39,396 nucleotides of DNA from Candidatus Rokuibacteriota bacterium (lineage in GTDB: Bacteria > Methylomirabilota > Methylomirabilia > Rokubacteriales > CSP1-6), in NCBI GenBank assembly GCA_016188005.1, contig JACPIQ010000139.1:1-39396 (forward strand), read 5' to 3'. A model generated the notes under the pieces. That model ran no database searches, was not told the DNA's origin, and saw nothing but the letters and a program-made list of their open reading frames with translations. Both the position numbers and the translations under genes were made by a program. Below are positions 7,206 to 16,076 of the stretch, piece by piece. How positions within the stretch are numbered: the stretch's first letter is position 1; every line of letters begins with the position of its first letter.

Positions 7206-7270
7206 CCAGGGCCGCCCCCCTGGGCCTGCTCGCGCCAACACGAAGAGGCCGGCGGCTGGGCCACGCCAAT

Positions 7271-8584
7271 CTACGTCAGCCGACGGAGGCGCCCGGCGAC
7301 GGCCCGCACGTTGCGCGGGGCGGCGAGCCAGATGGCGACGGCCGAGACCGCGCTGCCGCCGATGGCGATCGAGAAGGCCAGGGCGTAGCTTCCGGTGGCG
7401 TCGTGGAGCGCGCCCGTCGCCCACGCGCCGGCGGCCCCGCCCGCCACGGCCGCCAGCATGAGGGTGCCGAAGATGGCGCCGTACTCCCGACCCTCGAAGA
7501 TCTCGACGGGGATCGCGCCGAGGACGGAGGTGAGGCCATAGCCGAGCATGCCCTGCGAGAGGATCATCAGCCAGAGCAGCCCCGGCGTCGGGGCGTGGCG
7601 CAGGAGGAGCAGGGCGAGGTAGCAGAGGGCGAAGCCCACGCAGCCCACCGTCCACACCCATTCGCGCCCGATCCGGTCCGAGAGATGGCCGAGCGCGATC
7701 TGGCCGGGAACGGCCACGAGGCTCACGAATCCGAGCGCCCACGCGGCGCCGGTCGACGTGAACCCGACCTCGACCAGGTACTTCGTCTGGTGGACCTGCA
7801 CCGCGTACCAGGCGAACATCGCCCAGAAGTATCCCAGCGCGATCCACCAGAACCGGCCCGTGCGCAGGGCGCGGCCGAGCGTCCAGTCCACGGCGGCCCA
7901 GGCCCGGTCGACCACGTTCGTCAGTGGGCCGCCGGGGGCGGCATCGCGCGAGGCGCGGTCACCGTCCGGCAAGAGCCCCAGGTCCTCGGGCCGCCGCCGC
8001 ACCATGAGGTTGAGCGGCGCCAGCACGCCCAGCGTCACGAGGCCGAGGGCAAGGCAGGCGGTCCGCCAGCCAGCGCGCCCGATGAGGGACTGCACCCAGG
8101 GCAACAGGATGATCGAGCCCCCGCCGACGCCGGAGTACGCCACGCTCATGGCGAGTCCCCGCCGGCGCACGAACCAGCTGGGCAGGTAGAGCGCCTGACC
8201 GGTGTACGAGAGGCAGATGCTGCCCCCGCCGACCAGCACGCCGAGCGTGGCGTAGAGATGCCAGGGCTCCCGCACCAGCGGGGCCAGCATCAGCCCGGCC
8301 GCCATCAAGCCCACGCCGAGTTCCATGACGACCCGGGGGCCGCGCCGGTCCATCAGTCGACCGAGGAACGGGCTCAGGACCCCTGAGACGAGGAAGCCGA
8401 AGGAGAAGGCCCCGGCCGTCACGCCGCGCTCCCAGCCGAACTCGTCGAGGATCGGCGGGAAGAGCAGCGAGAAGGCGGTCCGCGCGTTGACGCCCACCCC
8501 CATGGTGACGAAGGCGACCGCCACGATGACCCACCCGTAGAAGAAGGGCGCGCGCACGCGAGGATTCCCGCCCGCTCCGACCAC
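7271..8584 (-). CDS. major facilitator superfamily transporter
   Basis: A 437-aa, 12-helix membrane protein. The cytoplasmic loop 2-3 motif GRLMDRRGPRVVM and its counterpart GHLSDRIGREWVW in the second half are the MFS signature, and a hydrophilic central loop of about 50 residues splits the two six-helix bundles. It resembles the oxalate/formate or monocarboxylate-type branch. It lies 12 bases downstream of the D-2-hydroxyacid dehydrogenase and probably imports that enzyme's substrate or a related organic acid. The start may be the GTG at 8584 or the GTG nine codons later (VRAPFFYGWV); neither has a strong ribosome-binding site, suggesting translational coupling. Confidence 0.85.
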   Translation of the reverse strand: MVGAGGNPRVRAPFFYGWVIVAVAFVTMGVGVNARTAFSLLFPPILDEFGWERGVTAGAFSFGFLVSGVLSPFLGRLMDRRGPRVVMELGVGLMAAGLMLAPLVREPWHLYATLGVLVGGGSICLSYTGQALYLPSWFVRRRGLAMSVAYSGVGGGSIILLPWVQSLIGRAGWRTACLALGLVTLGVLAPLNLMVRRRPEDLGLLPDGDRASRDAAPGGPLTNVVDRAWAAVDWTLGRALRTGRFWWIALGYFWAMFAWYAVQVHQTKYLVEVGFTSTGAAWALGFVSLVAVPGQIALGHLSDRIGREWVWTVGCVGFALCYLALLLLRHAPTPGLLWLMILSQGMLGYGLTSVLGAIPVEIFEGREYGAIFGTLMLAAVAGGAAGAWATGALHDATGSYALAFSIAIGGSAVSAVAIWLAAPRNVRAVAGRLRRLT

Positions 8585-8596
8585 GCCGGAGCCGGG

Positions 8597-9577
8597 CTAC
8601 CCGGGTGCCGGCGGGATCAGGTTCAGCGGGGGCTCGCCCTGCGCGGCCCGGCGGATGTTCTCCGCGATGAGCGTCGCCCGCGCCTCCACCATCCCTTCGG
8701 TCCAGCCGGCCACGTGCGGCGTCATCAGCACGTTGGGCAGATCGTGGAAGGCACGGCGCCCGGGAAAGGTCGGGCCGGCGCCCGCCGGATACCGATACCA
8801 GACGTCGAGGGCGGCGCCGGCGATCGTCCGCTGGGCCAGCGCCTGGTAGAGCGCCTCCTCGTCGACGATCTCGGCGCGCGCCACGTTGACGAGGACCGCA
8901 TTCGCCTTCATCAGGCCGAGCTCCCGCTCTCCGAGGAGCCCGCGCGTCGCCTGCGTGAGCGAGAGCGTGATCACCAGGTAGTCGGCCCGCCGCAGGACTG
9001 CGTCCAGGGCGTCGGGGTCGCCGAGGAAATCGAGCGCCGGCGCGACGGGCTGCGTCGCGTCGCGCCGGATGGCCCAGACGGCCATGTCGAAGGCCCGGGC
9101 CCGCCTGGCGACAGCCCGTCCGATCCGGCCGTACCCGAGGATGCCGAGCGTCTTGCCGGCCAGTTCCGGCCACGGCGCCGGTGGCGAGCCTGGCGCCCAC
9201 TGGCTCTCCCACTCCCCCCGCCGCAGGCGAGCGTCGAGGCGGCTGAACCCACGGCTCAGGGCCACCATCGCCCCGACCACGTACTCCGCGATGCCCACCT
9301 CGTGGCCGTAGGCGTTCGCCAGCCATGTGCCGGCCGGCAGCGCCGATCGGTCGATCCGGTCGACGCCGGCGCCCGGCACCTGCACGAGCTTGAGCCGCCG
9401 CGCCGCCTCTCCCATCTCACGGGTGAAGGCGAGGGTGACCAGGACGTCGACCTCGGACAGCCGCGAGACGATCCCGACCTCGTCGGCCACGATGACGTGG
9501 CACGGCATGTCCAGGCGGGCCCGCACGGCCTCTTCGAGACTCGCGGAGAAGGTTCCGGCGAAGCCGATTCCGAGCAT
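8597..9577 (-). CDS. D-2-hydroxyacid dehydrogenase with substituted catalytic Glu
   Basis: A 326-aa protein of the D-isomer 2-hydroxyacid dehydrogenase family. The NAD-binding Rossmann motif is GILGYGRIGRAVARRARAF, the substrate-binding and catalytic Arg lies in NVARAEIVDEEAL, and the catalytic His in TPHVAGWTEG. The Glu normally 29 residues after the Arg (DVFEPEP-type motif) is Tyr here: LDVWYRYP. This may tune or abolish the proton relay, or mark a known subfamily. The ATG at 9577 with AAAGGAGG upstream is preferred over the earlier in-frame start. It is cotranscribed with the MFS gene and divergent from a GlxA-type regulator. Confidence 0.85.
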   Translation of the reverse strand: MLGIGFAGTFSASLEEAVRARLDMPCHVIVADEVGIVSRLSEVDVLVTLAFTREMGEAARRLKLVQVPGAGVDRIDRSALPAGTWLANAYGHEVGIAEYVVGAMVALSRGFSRLDARLRRGEWESQWAPGSPPAPWPELAGKTLGILGYGRIGRAVARRARAFDMAVWAIRRDATQPVAPALDFLGDPDALDAVLRRADYLVITLSLTQATRGLLGERELGLMKANAVLVNVARAEIVDEEALYQALAQRTIAGAALDVWYRYPAGAGPTFPGRRAFHDLPNVLMTPHVAGWTEGMVEARATLIAENIRRAAQGEPPLNLIPPAPG

Positions 9578-9669
9578 GAACGGCCTCCTTTCTGGCTCCG
9601 GTCGCAGCATGCCGGGCGCCGAGCGCGCATGCCTGACACACTTCAGACGATTCCTGCCACCGGGCTCCC

Positions 9670-9683
9670 TCGCGCTTGCGCGA
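9670..9683. promoter_or_regulatory. 14-bp palindrome in a divergent promoter region
   Basis: TCGCGC-TT-GCGCGA is a perfect inverted repeat lying just before the start of the GlxA-type regulator and about 95 bases upstream of the divergent dehydrogenase gene. It could be an operator for autoregulation and control of the dehydrogenase/MFS operon. It is GC-rich and short, so chance is possible. Confidence 0.3.
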
Positions 9684-9714
9684 ACGGATGCCGGAGAGCA
9701 AGATTCCCCTCGTC

Positions 9715-10899
9715 ATGGCGAAGCGCGTCGTCCTCCTCGTGGTCCCCCCGGTGGACGAGCTCGACCTCGTCGGGCCGGTCGAGGTGTTCGGGACGGCGAA
9801 TCGCTTGCTGGGGGGCGGCCGGAAGCCCTATGCGGTCGAGGTCGTCACCACGGCGCCAGATCGACGGGTCGAGGGAGAGTCCGGGCTGTCGCTCCTCGCG
9901 CATCGGCACTATCGTGACGCGGGCGGCCGCGCCGACTCCGTGCTGATCGTCTGTGGCGTCGGCGCCCGCACGATGCGCGATCCGGCGCTCTTCGGCTGGC
10001 TCAGACGGGTGGCGGCGACCACTCGCCGCCTCGGGTCGGTGTGCGTCGGCGCCTTTCTCCTGGCCGGAGCCGGTATCCTGGATGGCCGCCGGGCAACCGC
10101 GCACTGGAGGTACGCGCGGGAGTTCGCCGATCGCTACCCGCGGGTCGCCGTCGATCCCCGACCGACGTGGGTCCAGGACGGCAACATCTACACCTCGGCT
10201 GGTATCTCAGCCGGGATGGATCTCGCGCTCGCCTGGGTCGAAGAGGACTTCGGCACCGCCGCGGCCCTGAAGGTGGCGCGCGAGCTGGTGTTGTTCCTCC
10301 GCCGCCCGGGCGGTCAGGACCAGCTCAGCGTCGCACTCGAAACGCAGGCCTCGCACACGAGGTCGATGCACGAGCTGCAGGTGTGGATGACGGAACACCT
10401 CGACCAGCCACTGTCGGTCGACGCGCTCGCCGATCGGGTCGCGATGAGCGCGCGGAACTTCGCGCGGGTCTTCACGCGGGAGTTCGGTACCTCGCCCGGC
10501 CACTATCTCCTCCTGGTGCGCGTCGAGGCCGCCCGGCGGCTCCTGGAGCAGACCGACAGGAGTCTCGAGCAAGTGGCGAACGCGTCCGGGTTCCGGAGCG
10601 TCGACGTCATGCGACGGGCTCTCCTCCGGGCCCTGGGGACGACACCGCGCCGATATCGGCGCCACTTTCAGACTCCCGCCGCGAGCGCTCGCATGAGGGC
10701 GGCGGAGCTCCACGGCCCGCTGGTCGCTGCCCGACGAGAAATCGCGAGGACCGCCCGCGTAGCCACGACCTCGAACCGTCGGCAGAACCTGCGTGTGGCT
10801 GTCGCTGGCCTCGGCGAGCGGGACCTCCGCCCGGTGGGTGGCTCGAGCGTTCCGCGGGCGAGCGGCCCGTCTCGTCCCGGCCAGGTCGGCAAGACCTGA
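9715..10899 (+). CDS. GlxA-family transcriptional regulator (DJ-1/PfpI domain plus AraC HTH)
   Basis: Residues about 1-180 form a DJ-1/PfpI-like domain (VVLLVVPPVDELDLVGPVEV at the start; SVCVGAFLLAGAGILDGRRA with the nucleophile-elbow Cys; ATAHWR). Residues about 220-320 are an AraC-type double HTH (VDALADRVAMSARNFARVF and LEQVANASGFRSVDVMRRAL, then GTTPRRYRRHF). A low-complexity tail of about 75 residues follows the usual end point and may be read-through. I chose the ATG at 9715 because homology begins there; an ATG at 9688 is in frame. It sits divergent from the hydroxyacid dehydrogenase/MFS operon and is its likely activator. Confidence 0.85.
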   Translation: MAKRVVLLVVPPVDELDLVGPVEVFGTANRLLGGGRKPYAVEVVTTAPDRRVEGESGLSLLAHRHYRDAGGRADSVLIVCGVGARTMRDPALFGWLRRVAATTRRLGSVCVGAFLLAGAGILDGRRATAHWRYAREFADRYPRVAVDPRPTWVQDGNIYTSAGISAGMDLALAWVEEDFGTAAALKVARELVLFLRRPGGQDQLSVALETQASHTRSMHELQVWMTEHLDQPLSVDALADRVAMSARNFARVFTREFGTSPGHYLLLVRVEAARRLLEQTDRSLEQVANASGFRSVDVMRRALLRALGTTPRRYRRHFQTPAASARMRAAELHGPLVAARREIARTARVATTSNRRQNLRVAVAGLGERDLRPVGGSSVPRASGPSRPGQVGKT

Positions 10900-11013
10900 C
10901 TGCTCGGCGCCGCTCCCGGTTCGTCGTCCACCTCGAGGAGGTGAAGGAGCCGACGTGACCCCCGGCGTCGGCGGCGCGCGCCGCGAGGAGTCGGCGGGGA
11001 ACGACGAGCCGTC

Positions 11014-11949
11014 TCACGCGACGCGCGCGATCACGGCTCCCGAGACGTTGGAAACCGGCGCCGGACCGAACGCGCCCGCGCCGGCCGCGAGCTCGAGCCC
11101 GCCCGTGACGGGCGAGATCCTCGTCACCACCGGCGCCTCGTCGCCCCAGCTAAAGAAGCAGAGCTTCATCTCGCCGCCCTCGAGGACCGGCTGGTTGACG
11201 AGGGCGACGGCGTGCGCGTTGAGTCCACCCACCGGCGACTCCAGGGCGGTCGTGAAGAAGGAAAATCGTCCGAACAGGACGATGTCGGTCTTCTCCGACG
11301 GGCCGAGCTTCGCGAGGGCCGAGGCCGGTGTCTCGGACGCGGCGAAGCCGATGCTCTTCACTTCCGTGTAGAGACCGGTGCCCTCGAAGAGCTCGGCACA
11401 CGAGCCCTGCGTGATGTTGGGCGATGCCCCCGTGTCGTTGATGGGCCCCTCGTAGTCGATGACGTCGTTCGACTCGTCCTGCACGGCCCCGAGGAGGATC
11501 CAGTCCGTGTGCGTGAAGACGATCGGCCGGGTGCGCCCCGGCGGCAGCGGTGCGCTCGCCAGCTCGCCGCGCACGTACGTCGGCAGGTCGAACGCGTAGA
11601 GCTCCGCCGGCACCTCGATGCTCATGCTGCCGAGCGTGCCCGCACCCGTGTCGTACAGGCTCACTCCGAACCGAGCGACCGTCTCGGGGAAGCGCCGGAG
11701 CTGTGCGTTCAAGAACGCCGCCGGCAGGCACCAGCCGAAGCTGCCCTGTCGCAGCCGCCACGGCTCGAGGACGAGCTGCTTCAGCCGGCTGCCGAACTCG
11801 GCGCGCGGGCAGAACCAGCGCACCGGCTCGCTGCCGCGATCGCGCAACCACACGTCGACGAGGTCGATCGCCGCACGCTGCCGATCGCTCGACGGGGGCG
11901 TCGCCCCCAGCAGGAGGCGTGTGAGCGGGATCACCCCGGTCAGGACCAT
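11014..11949 (-). CDS. papain-like cysteine peptidase homologue with altered active site
   Basis: A 311-aa protein with no signal peptide. The segment at residues 68-76, Q-G-S-F-G-W-C-L-P, aligns residue for residue with papain's QGSCGSCWA, placing oxyanion Gln at 68 and nucleophile Cys at 74. NAHAVALV (His246) matches papain's NHAVAAVG, and CFFSWGDE (265-271) matches the KNSWG block, with Phe266 in place of the catalytic Asn; Asp270 could substitute. The relationship is my reading of the motifs, not a database match. The ATG at 11949 lies inside the last codons of the 1378-aa gene (10-base overlap) with GGAGGAGGG upstream, so the pair is translationally coupled and probably acts together. 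Confidence 0.6.
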   Translation of the reverse strand: MVLTGVIPLTRLLLGATPPSSDRQRAAIDLVDVWLRDRGSEPVRWFCPRAEFGSRLKQLVLEPWRLRQGSFGWCLPAAFLNAQLRRFPETVARFGVSLYDTGAGTLGSMSIEVPAELYAFDLPTYVRGELASAPLPPGRTRPIVFTHTDWILLGAVQDESNDVIDYEGPINDTGASPNITQGSCAELFEGTGLYTEVKSIGFAASETPASALAKLGPSEKTDIVLFGRFSFFTTALESPVGGLNAHAVALVNQPVLEGGEMKLCFFSWGDEAPVVTRISPVTGGLELAAGAGAFGPAPVSNVSGAVIARVA

Positions 11950-14900
11950 CGCTTGCCCTCCTCCGGATCCTGCGGCGTCCCGGGCGCCCCACGTGCGCGC
12001 TCGGGCAACCGCGACGCGACCACTGCCGATGCGCCCCGCACCCGCCGCAACGGATCGGGGCGGCTCGCGCGAAGCATCTCCCCCGTCTTCTGCGCGGTCG
12101 CGCGGCGCTTCTTCCTGGGCGGAAGCAGTCCGCGCGACCCCGCGATGACGATCGGCCGCATCTTCTCCGGCAGCGGCAGGCGGATACCCGGCAGTCGCGG
12201 CCGCTCGTCCTTCGGGTCGGGGGCCGCGGGCGCCGCCGCAAGGAACGAGACCGTCGCCTCGGTGCGCTGGCCCTGTCCGTCGAGCACGACCACGCTCAGC
12301 GCGTTGACGCCGGCGCTGAGCTGCGACGGATCGAGCGTTCCCGTCAGCAAGGTTCCGCCGCGCTCGGAGCGCACGACGTCGCCCAGAAGCACCCCTGAGA
12401 TCGGTCGGCCGAGCCCGCGGATCGACGTCGCACCCGAGCCGCCGAGGAGCAGACCGCGGTCGCGTCCCGCGCCCCCGCCGCGGCTCACGGCATCGCTCGG
12501 CGTCACCACGTCGCGAACGCCCGAGAGCTCGCCGGGCCGAACGCCGCCCGGCGCCGCGCCGGCGGACCGTGCGGCAGCGCCCCCGCCCCCGGACGCGCCG
12601 AGGCGTCCAGCGTGCCGCGTCAGAAGGCGCGCCACGGCCCGCTCGCGAAGCACCTCCCGTGCGAGCGCAAGACCGGCCGCTCCGTGGCCGCCGTGACCGC
12701 GCAGCTGCTTCGCGCCCCCGACCGCTCGGTTGCCGCGCAGTGCTGCGCCGGTGATCGGATGCGCCGGCAAGCCGAGGCCCCTCAGCCCTCCCTTCCCCGG
12801 CCCGCTGCCGGCGAGCGGCGCCACGGTGAATCTCGACAGCGGCACGGGCTCGCCGTTCAGGAACACGAGCAGCCGCGGCGGCGCCTCCTCGCCCTCCTCG
12901 ACGATCGACTCCGGCACCCCCTCGATGCGGACGCGCACGCTCGTCGGCCGATCGACGACCTGCATTCGCGCCGGCGAGAGGATCGCGACCGAGCGCGTCC
13001 CCGGCGCCGTCTCGGCCCGGCGCTTCTCGAGCGTGGCCTGCTCGGTCTCGAGGCCGGCCTTCTCCGTCTCGCGCGCCTGGAGCTGCTGCTCGGCGGCGAA
13101 GGCAGCCGCGAGCTTGCCGGCCGCCGCCTCGATCGCCGCTTCGACCGCGCCGAGCCCGCGCCCGACTTGCCGCACGACCGCCAGCACGTCGTCGAGCGGG
13201 ATGTCGATGCGCCCGAGGTCGATGGCGTAGCTCGCCGTGCGGTTCCGCGTGGCGAAGTCCCACGGCGCCGGGCCAACGTGCTCGACCACGGTGTACTGCC
13301 AGGACACCTCGAACTCGAGATCGATGCGCGGATCGTCGCCGAAGGCTCCCTCCACGGCGTCCTCGATGCGGTCGAGGACCAGCTCGAGCAGCTGGGGCGC
13401 CAGCGGCGCGTTCGCGTCGAGCTCCCGCACGTCGTCCACCAGGTCATCGAGAGACGACGCCACCACGCCCACCGCGTCGAGGATCACGGAGACCACACCC
13501 GTGTTGAGCGCCGACCGCAGCGCGCTGCGCATGGTCGACTCGACCGAGCCCTTGATGTCCGCCGGCACCCAGTGCTTGTAGATGTCGTTCGATTCGAGCA
13601 GGTCCGTCGCCGCGCCGACGGCGGAATCGACCAGTCCATCCTTGAGCCGGTTCCGGCCCGTCGTCGTGTCGAGGCTCGCCAGGCTCTCGAGGAGCGCGTC
13701 GGCTGCCTCCGCGAAGCGCTCGGCCACCTCCTGGGCGAGCGCGGCGATCTCGGCCACGAGCTCGAGCAGCCGCTGCCCGAGCGCGCCCAGCGCGGCGATC
13801 ACCTCCGCCGCGAGGTCGACGACGAGCTGCGCCGCACCCTCGATCGCCTCCGCCAGATCCTCGAGGAGCTTGAGGCCGATGCGCTCGATCAGCAGCTCGA
13901 CCAGCCGGAAGAAGCGCTCGACGCCGATCGTGCCCAGCTCCTGCCCGAGCGCGGAGATCGCCTCGAACTGCGGCACGAAGTTGTCGCGTGCCAGCTCGTC
14001 GAGGAACGCACCGCCGCCCGCCGCGGGGAGCGGGTCGATGACCTGGTACATGAGCGCGCGCAGACGCTGGCGCTGGCTGCTCGGCAGCGGCCCGTAGACC
14101 TCGGCGCCGATGCGCAAAACCTCGGCCAGCAGGTCGGCGATGTCCTCCGCGGCCATGCCGGCCGCCGGGTTGCCGGCGAGGAGCGACACGATGCCGCCCG
14201 GGTCGTCGATGTGGTCGGCCAGCTCGTTCAGGATGCCGGAGAGCTGCTGCTGCACCGTCGCGAGCAGAACGTCCCCCGCGGCGACGACGCTGCGGCCCAG
14301 CACCTTCATCACGATGCCCGACAGGGCCTCGGTGACCTGGCTCGTCGGCACAGCGTCTCGGCTCCAGCGCAGCGCCTGATCGAAGACCGTGTCCACCGCG
14401 AAGAGCGCGGACGGCACGAGCACCTCGTCGACGAGCGTCTTGACGTCGGTGCTCGCCGGCAGGCTGCTTCGCACGGCCGGCGCGATCACGCCGGCCACCT
14501 GCTCGTGGACGAAGGCGCGCAGGGAGTCGGCGAGCGCCGTCAGGGTCGCCACGTCGTCGAGCTGGCCGGCGCCGTCGCGCACGACGGCGCCGGCATTCCC
14601 GAGCAGCGCACGCGCGATGTCGTTGGGGCTCGCGCCGATCGGGCCCCGGAAGGCGTCGAGGAACGCCTCGGCGCCCGGCGCAACGCGGCGCACGAGGTCG
14701 AGCACGGTCGCGTCGGCGAGGAAGTCGACCAGGTGTTCCTTCTTGAGCGCCGCGCCGCCGGCCAGGCCCAGGCGAGCGCGGAGGACGCCGGCGACCGCGG
14801 CGGGAGGCTGGCTCGCGAGGTCTCCGGTGAACGACTCGTGAGCGGTCCGCGTCGGCAGGCCGATGATCGACACGGATCCGCTGGCGCGCACGACGCGCGC

Positions 14901-16076
14901 CGCGGCGGCGACGGCGAGCTGTCCTGCGGCCCACAGGATGGACAGGCCACGCCCGATCGTGGCGTCCGTGCCGAGCCCGAGTGCGCCCGCGAGGTCCAGG
15001 GCGGGCCCAACGACCTGGCTCCAGTAGGTGAGGTTCGCGGCCGTGCCCTCGAACGGCTGCGCGGGCATCGCCGCGAGCCGGTCCGCGAGGGCGCGACGCT
15101 GCGCGATCGCGGCGTTCCACGCGGCGGCGTCCGCGCTCGCGCGAGCCGAGAGGACGCTCTGCAGCTCGGACAGCCCCGCTTCGACCGCCTTGCTCAGGAG
15201 GAAGCGCTGGCTCTCCTCGAGCACCACCTGCCCGCACCGCAGCGCGACCGCGCGCGCGCCATCGGCGTCCCGCGGAGGATTCTGCCGCGTGAGGAAGTCG
15301 CCCAGCTCGTACGCCGCACGCAGCGCGATCTTGCAGGGAGCCCGCGCGGCGTCGACGAGCTGCGCCAGCCCCGGGTCGTCGATGGGAACGCCGGCGGCGA
15401 CCTGCTCCGCCACCGCGTCCACCAGGAGGTCGACCGAGCGACCGACGAGCCGACTGAAGTCCTGGATGCCGAGGCGCGCGAAGAGGCGGAAGCCAGCGCC
15501 CGCTTTCAGCCCGGCGCCGAGACCCGCGACGATGTTGAAGCCGGGACGCAGGCCCCGCGCCGGATCGTCGAGGGCGGTCCCCGTGATGACGAGATCCGCA
15601 TAGGCCTGGGCCGTGAGCGCGGCCTTGGCAAAGAGCCCAGCCGAGACCTCGACCTCCTCCAGGAACACGCGAAACAGCTGCGCCGGCAGGCCGGCCATCT
15701 CGGGCGTCTGCTCGACGAGGGCGATGAAGTCACCGATGCTGAGACCGACGCTGGCCCGCACGGCCGCGGCCAGCTCGGCGATGGCTTCCAGGCGGACGGC
15801 CAGACCGACCTCCCCGAACAGGTTCATCGGCACCTGGACCTGCGCGGTGAGCGCCGCCTGCGCCTGCGCCTCTCCCGAGAGCTGAGCCGTCAGGAACTGG
15901 CTGAGGCCGAGGTCCACGGAGGCGAGGACCTGTGCGCCGACATCGAGGTTGATGCCGCGCTTGAGCTCGGCAGCCCCGCGCACCGTCACCTCGGCCGAGC
16001 CGCTCGCCGCGCCCCAGTCGGTCGCAGCGGTGCCGCCCGCGCTGAAGACGCTCTTGCTCAGATCGAGCGATGGCAT
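11940..16076 (-). CDS. giant (1378 aa) predominantly helical protein of unknown function
   Basis: I recognise no family. There is no signal peptide or lipobox. Residues 1-240 are Ala/Gly/Leu-rich with recurring short hydrophobic alternations (SVDLGLSQFLTAQLSGEAQA, AGLGAGLKAGAGFRLFARLG). Residues 240-960 are a long series of amphipathic helices with several valine/leucine heptad-like stretches (LLEDLAEAIEGAAQLVVDLA, ALGQRLLELVAEIAALAQEV). About 975-1030 forms a likely coiled coil (LQARETEKAGLETEQATLEK). About 1035-1100 and 1215-1275 together look like an Ig-like beta domain (NALSVVVLDGQGQRTEATVS), interrupted by some 120 Gly/Arg-rich residues. The tail after 1290 is basic. The ATG at 16076 has GGAGAG upstream. 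Only two Cys residues are evident in the N-terminal half. Possible roles include a scaffold, a tape-measure-like or pore-forming effector; none is demonstrated. Confidence 0.85.
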   Translation of the reverse strand: MPSLDLSKSVFSAGGTAATDWGAASGSAEVTVRGAAELKRGINLDVGAQVLASVDLGLSQFLTAQLSGEAQAQAALTAQVQVPMNLFGEVGLAVRLEAIAELAAAVRASVGLSIGDFIALVEQTPEMAGLPAQLFRVFLEEVEVSAGLFAKAALTAQAYADLVITGTALDDPARGLRPGFNIVAGLGAGLKAGAGFRLFARLGIQDFSRLVGRSVDLLVDAVAEQVAAGVPIDDPGLAQLVDAARAPCKIALRAAYELGDFLTRQNPPRDADGARAVALRCGQVVLEESQRFLLSKAVEAGLSELQSVLSARASADAAAWNAAIAQRRALADRLAAMPAQPFEGTAANLTYWSQVVGPALDLAGALGLGTDATIGRGLSILWAAGQLAVAAAARVVRASGSVSIIGLPTRTAHESFTGDLASQPPAAVAGVLRARLGLAGGAALKKEHLVDFLADATVLDLVRRVAPGAEAFLDAFRGPIGASPNDIARALLGNAGAVVRDGAGQLDDVATLTALADSLRAFVHEQVAGVIAPAVRSSLPASTDVKTLVDEVLVPSALFAVDTVFDQALRWSRDAVPTSQVTEALSGIVMKVLGRSVVAAGDVLLATVQQQLSGILNELADHIDDPGGIVSLLAGNPAAGMAAEDIADLLAEVLRIGAEVYGPLPSSQRQRLRALMYQVIDPLPAAGGGAFLDELARDNFVPQFEAISALGQELGTIGVERFFRLVELLIERIGLKLLEDLAEAIEGAAQLVVDLAAEVIAALGALGQRLLELVAEIAALAQEVAERFAEAADALLESLASLDTTTGRNRLKDGLVDSAVGAATDLLESNDIYKHWVPADIKGSVESTMRSALRSALNTGVVSVILDAVGVVASSLDDLVDDVRELDANAPLAPQLLELVLDRIEDAVEGAFGDDPRIDLEFEVSWQYTVVEHVGPAPWDFATRNRTASYAIDLGRIDIPLDDVLAVVRQVGRGLGAVEAAIEAAAGKLAAAFAAEQQLQARETEKAGLETEQATLEKRRAETAPGTRSVAILSPARMQVVDRPTSVRVRIEGVPESIVEEGEEAPPRLLVFLNGEPVPLSRFTVAPLAGSGPGKGGLRGLGLPAHPITGAALRGNRAVGGAKQLRGHGGHGAAGLALAREVLRERAVARLLTRHAGRLGASGGGGAAARSAGAAPGGVRPGELSGVRDVVTPSDAVSRGGGAGRDRGLLLGGSGATSIRGLGRPISGVLLGDVVRSERGGTLLTGTLDPSQLSAGVNALSVVVLDGQGQRTEATVSFLAAAPAAPDPKDERPRLPGIRLPLPEKMRPIVIAGSRGLLPPRKKRRATAQKTGEMLRASRPDPLRRVRGASAVVASRLPERARGAPGTPQDPEEGKRWS

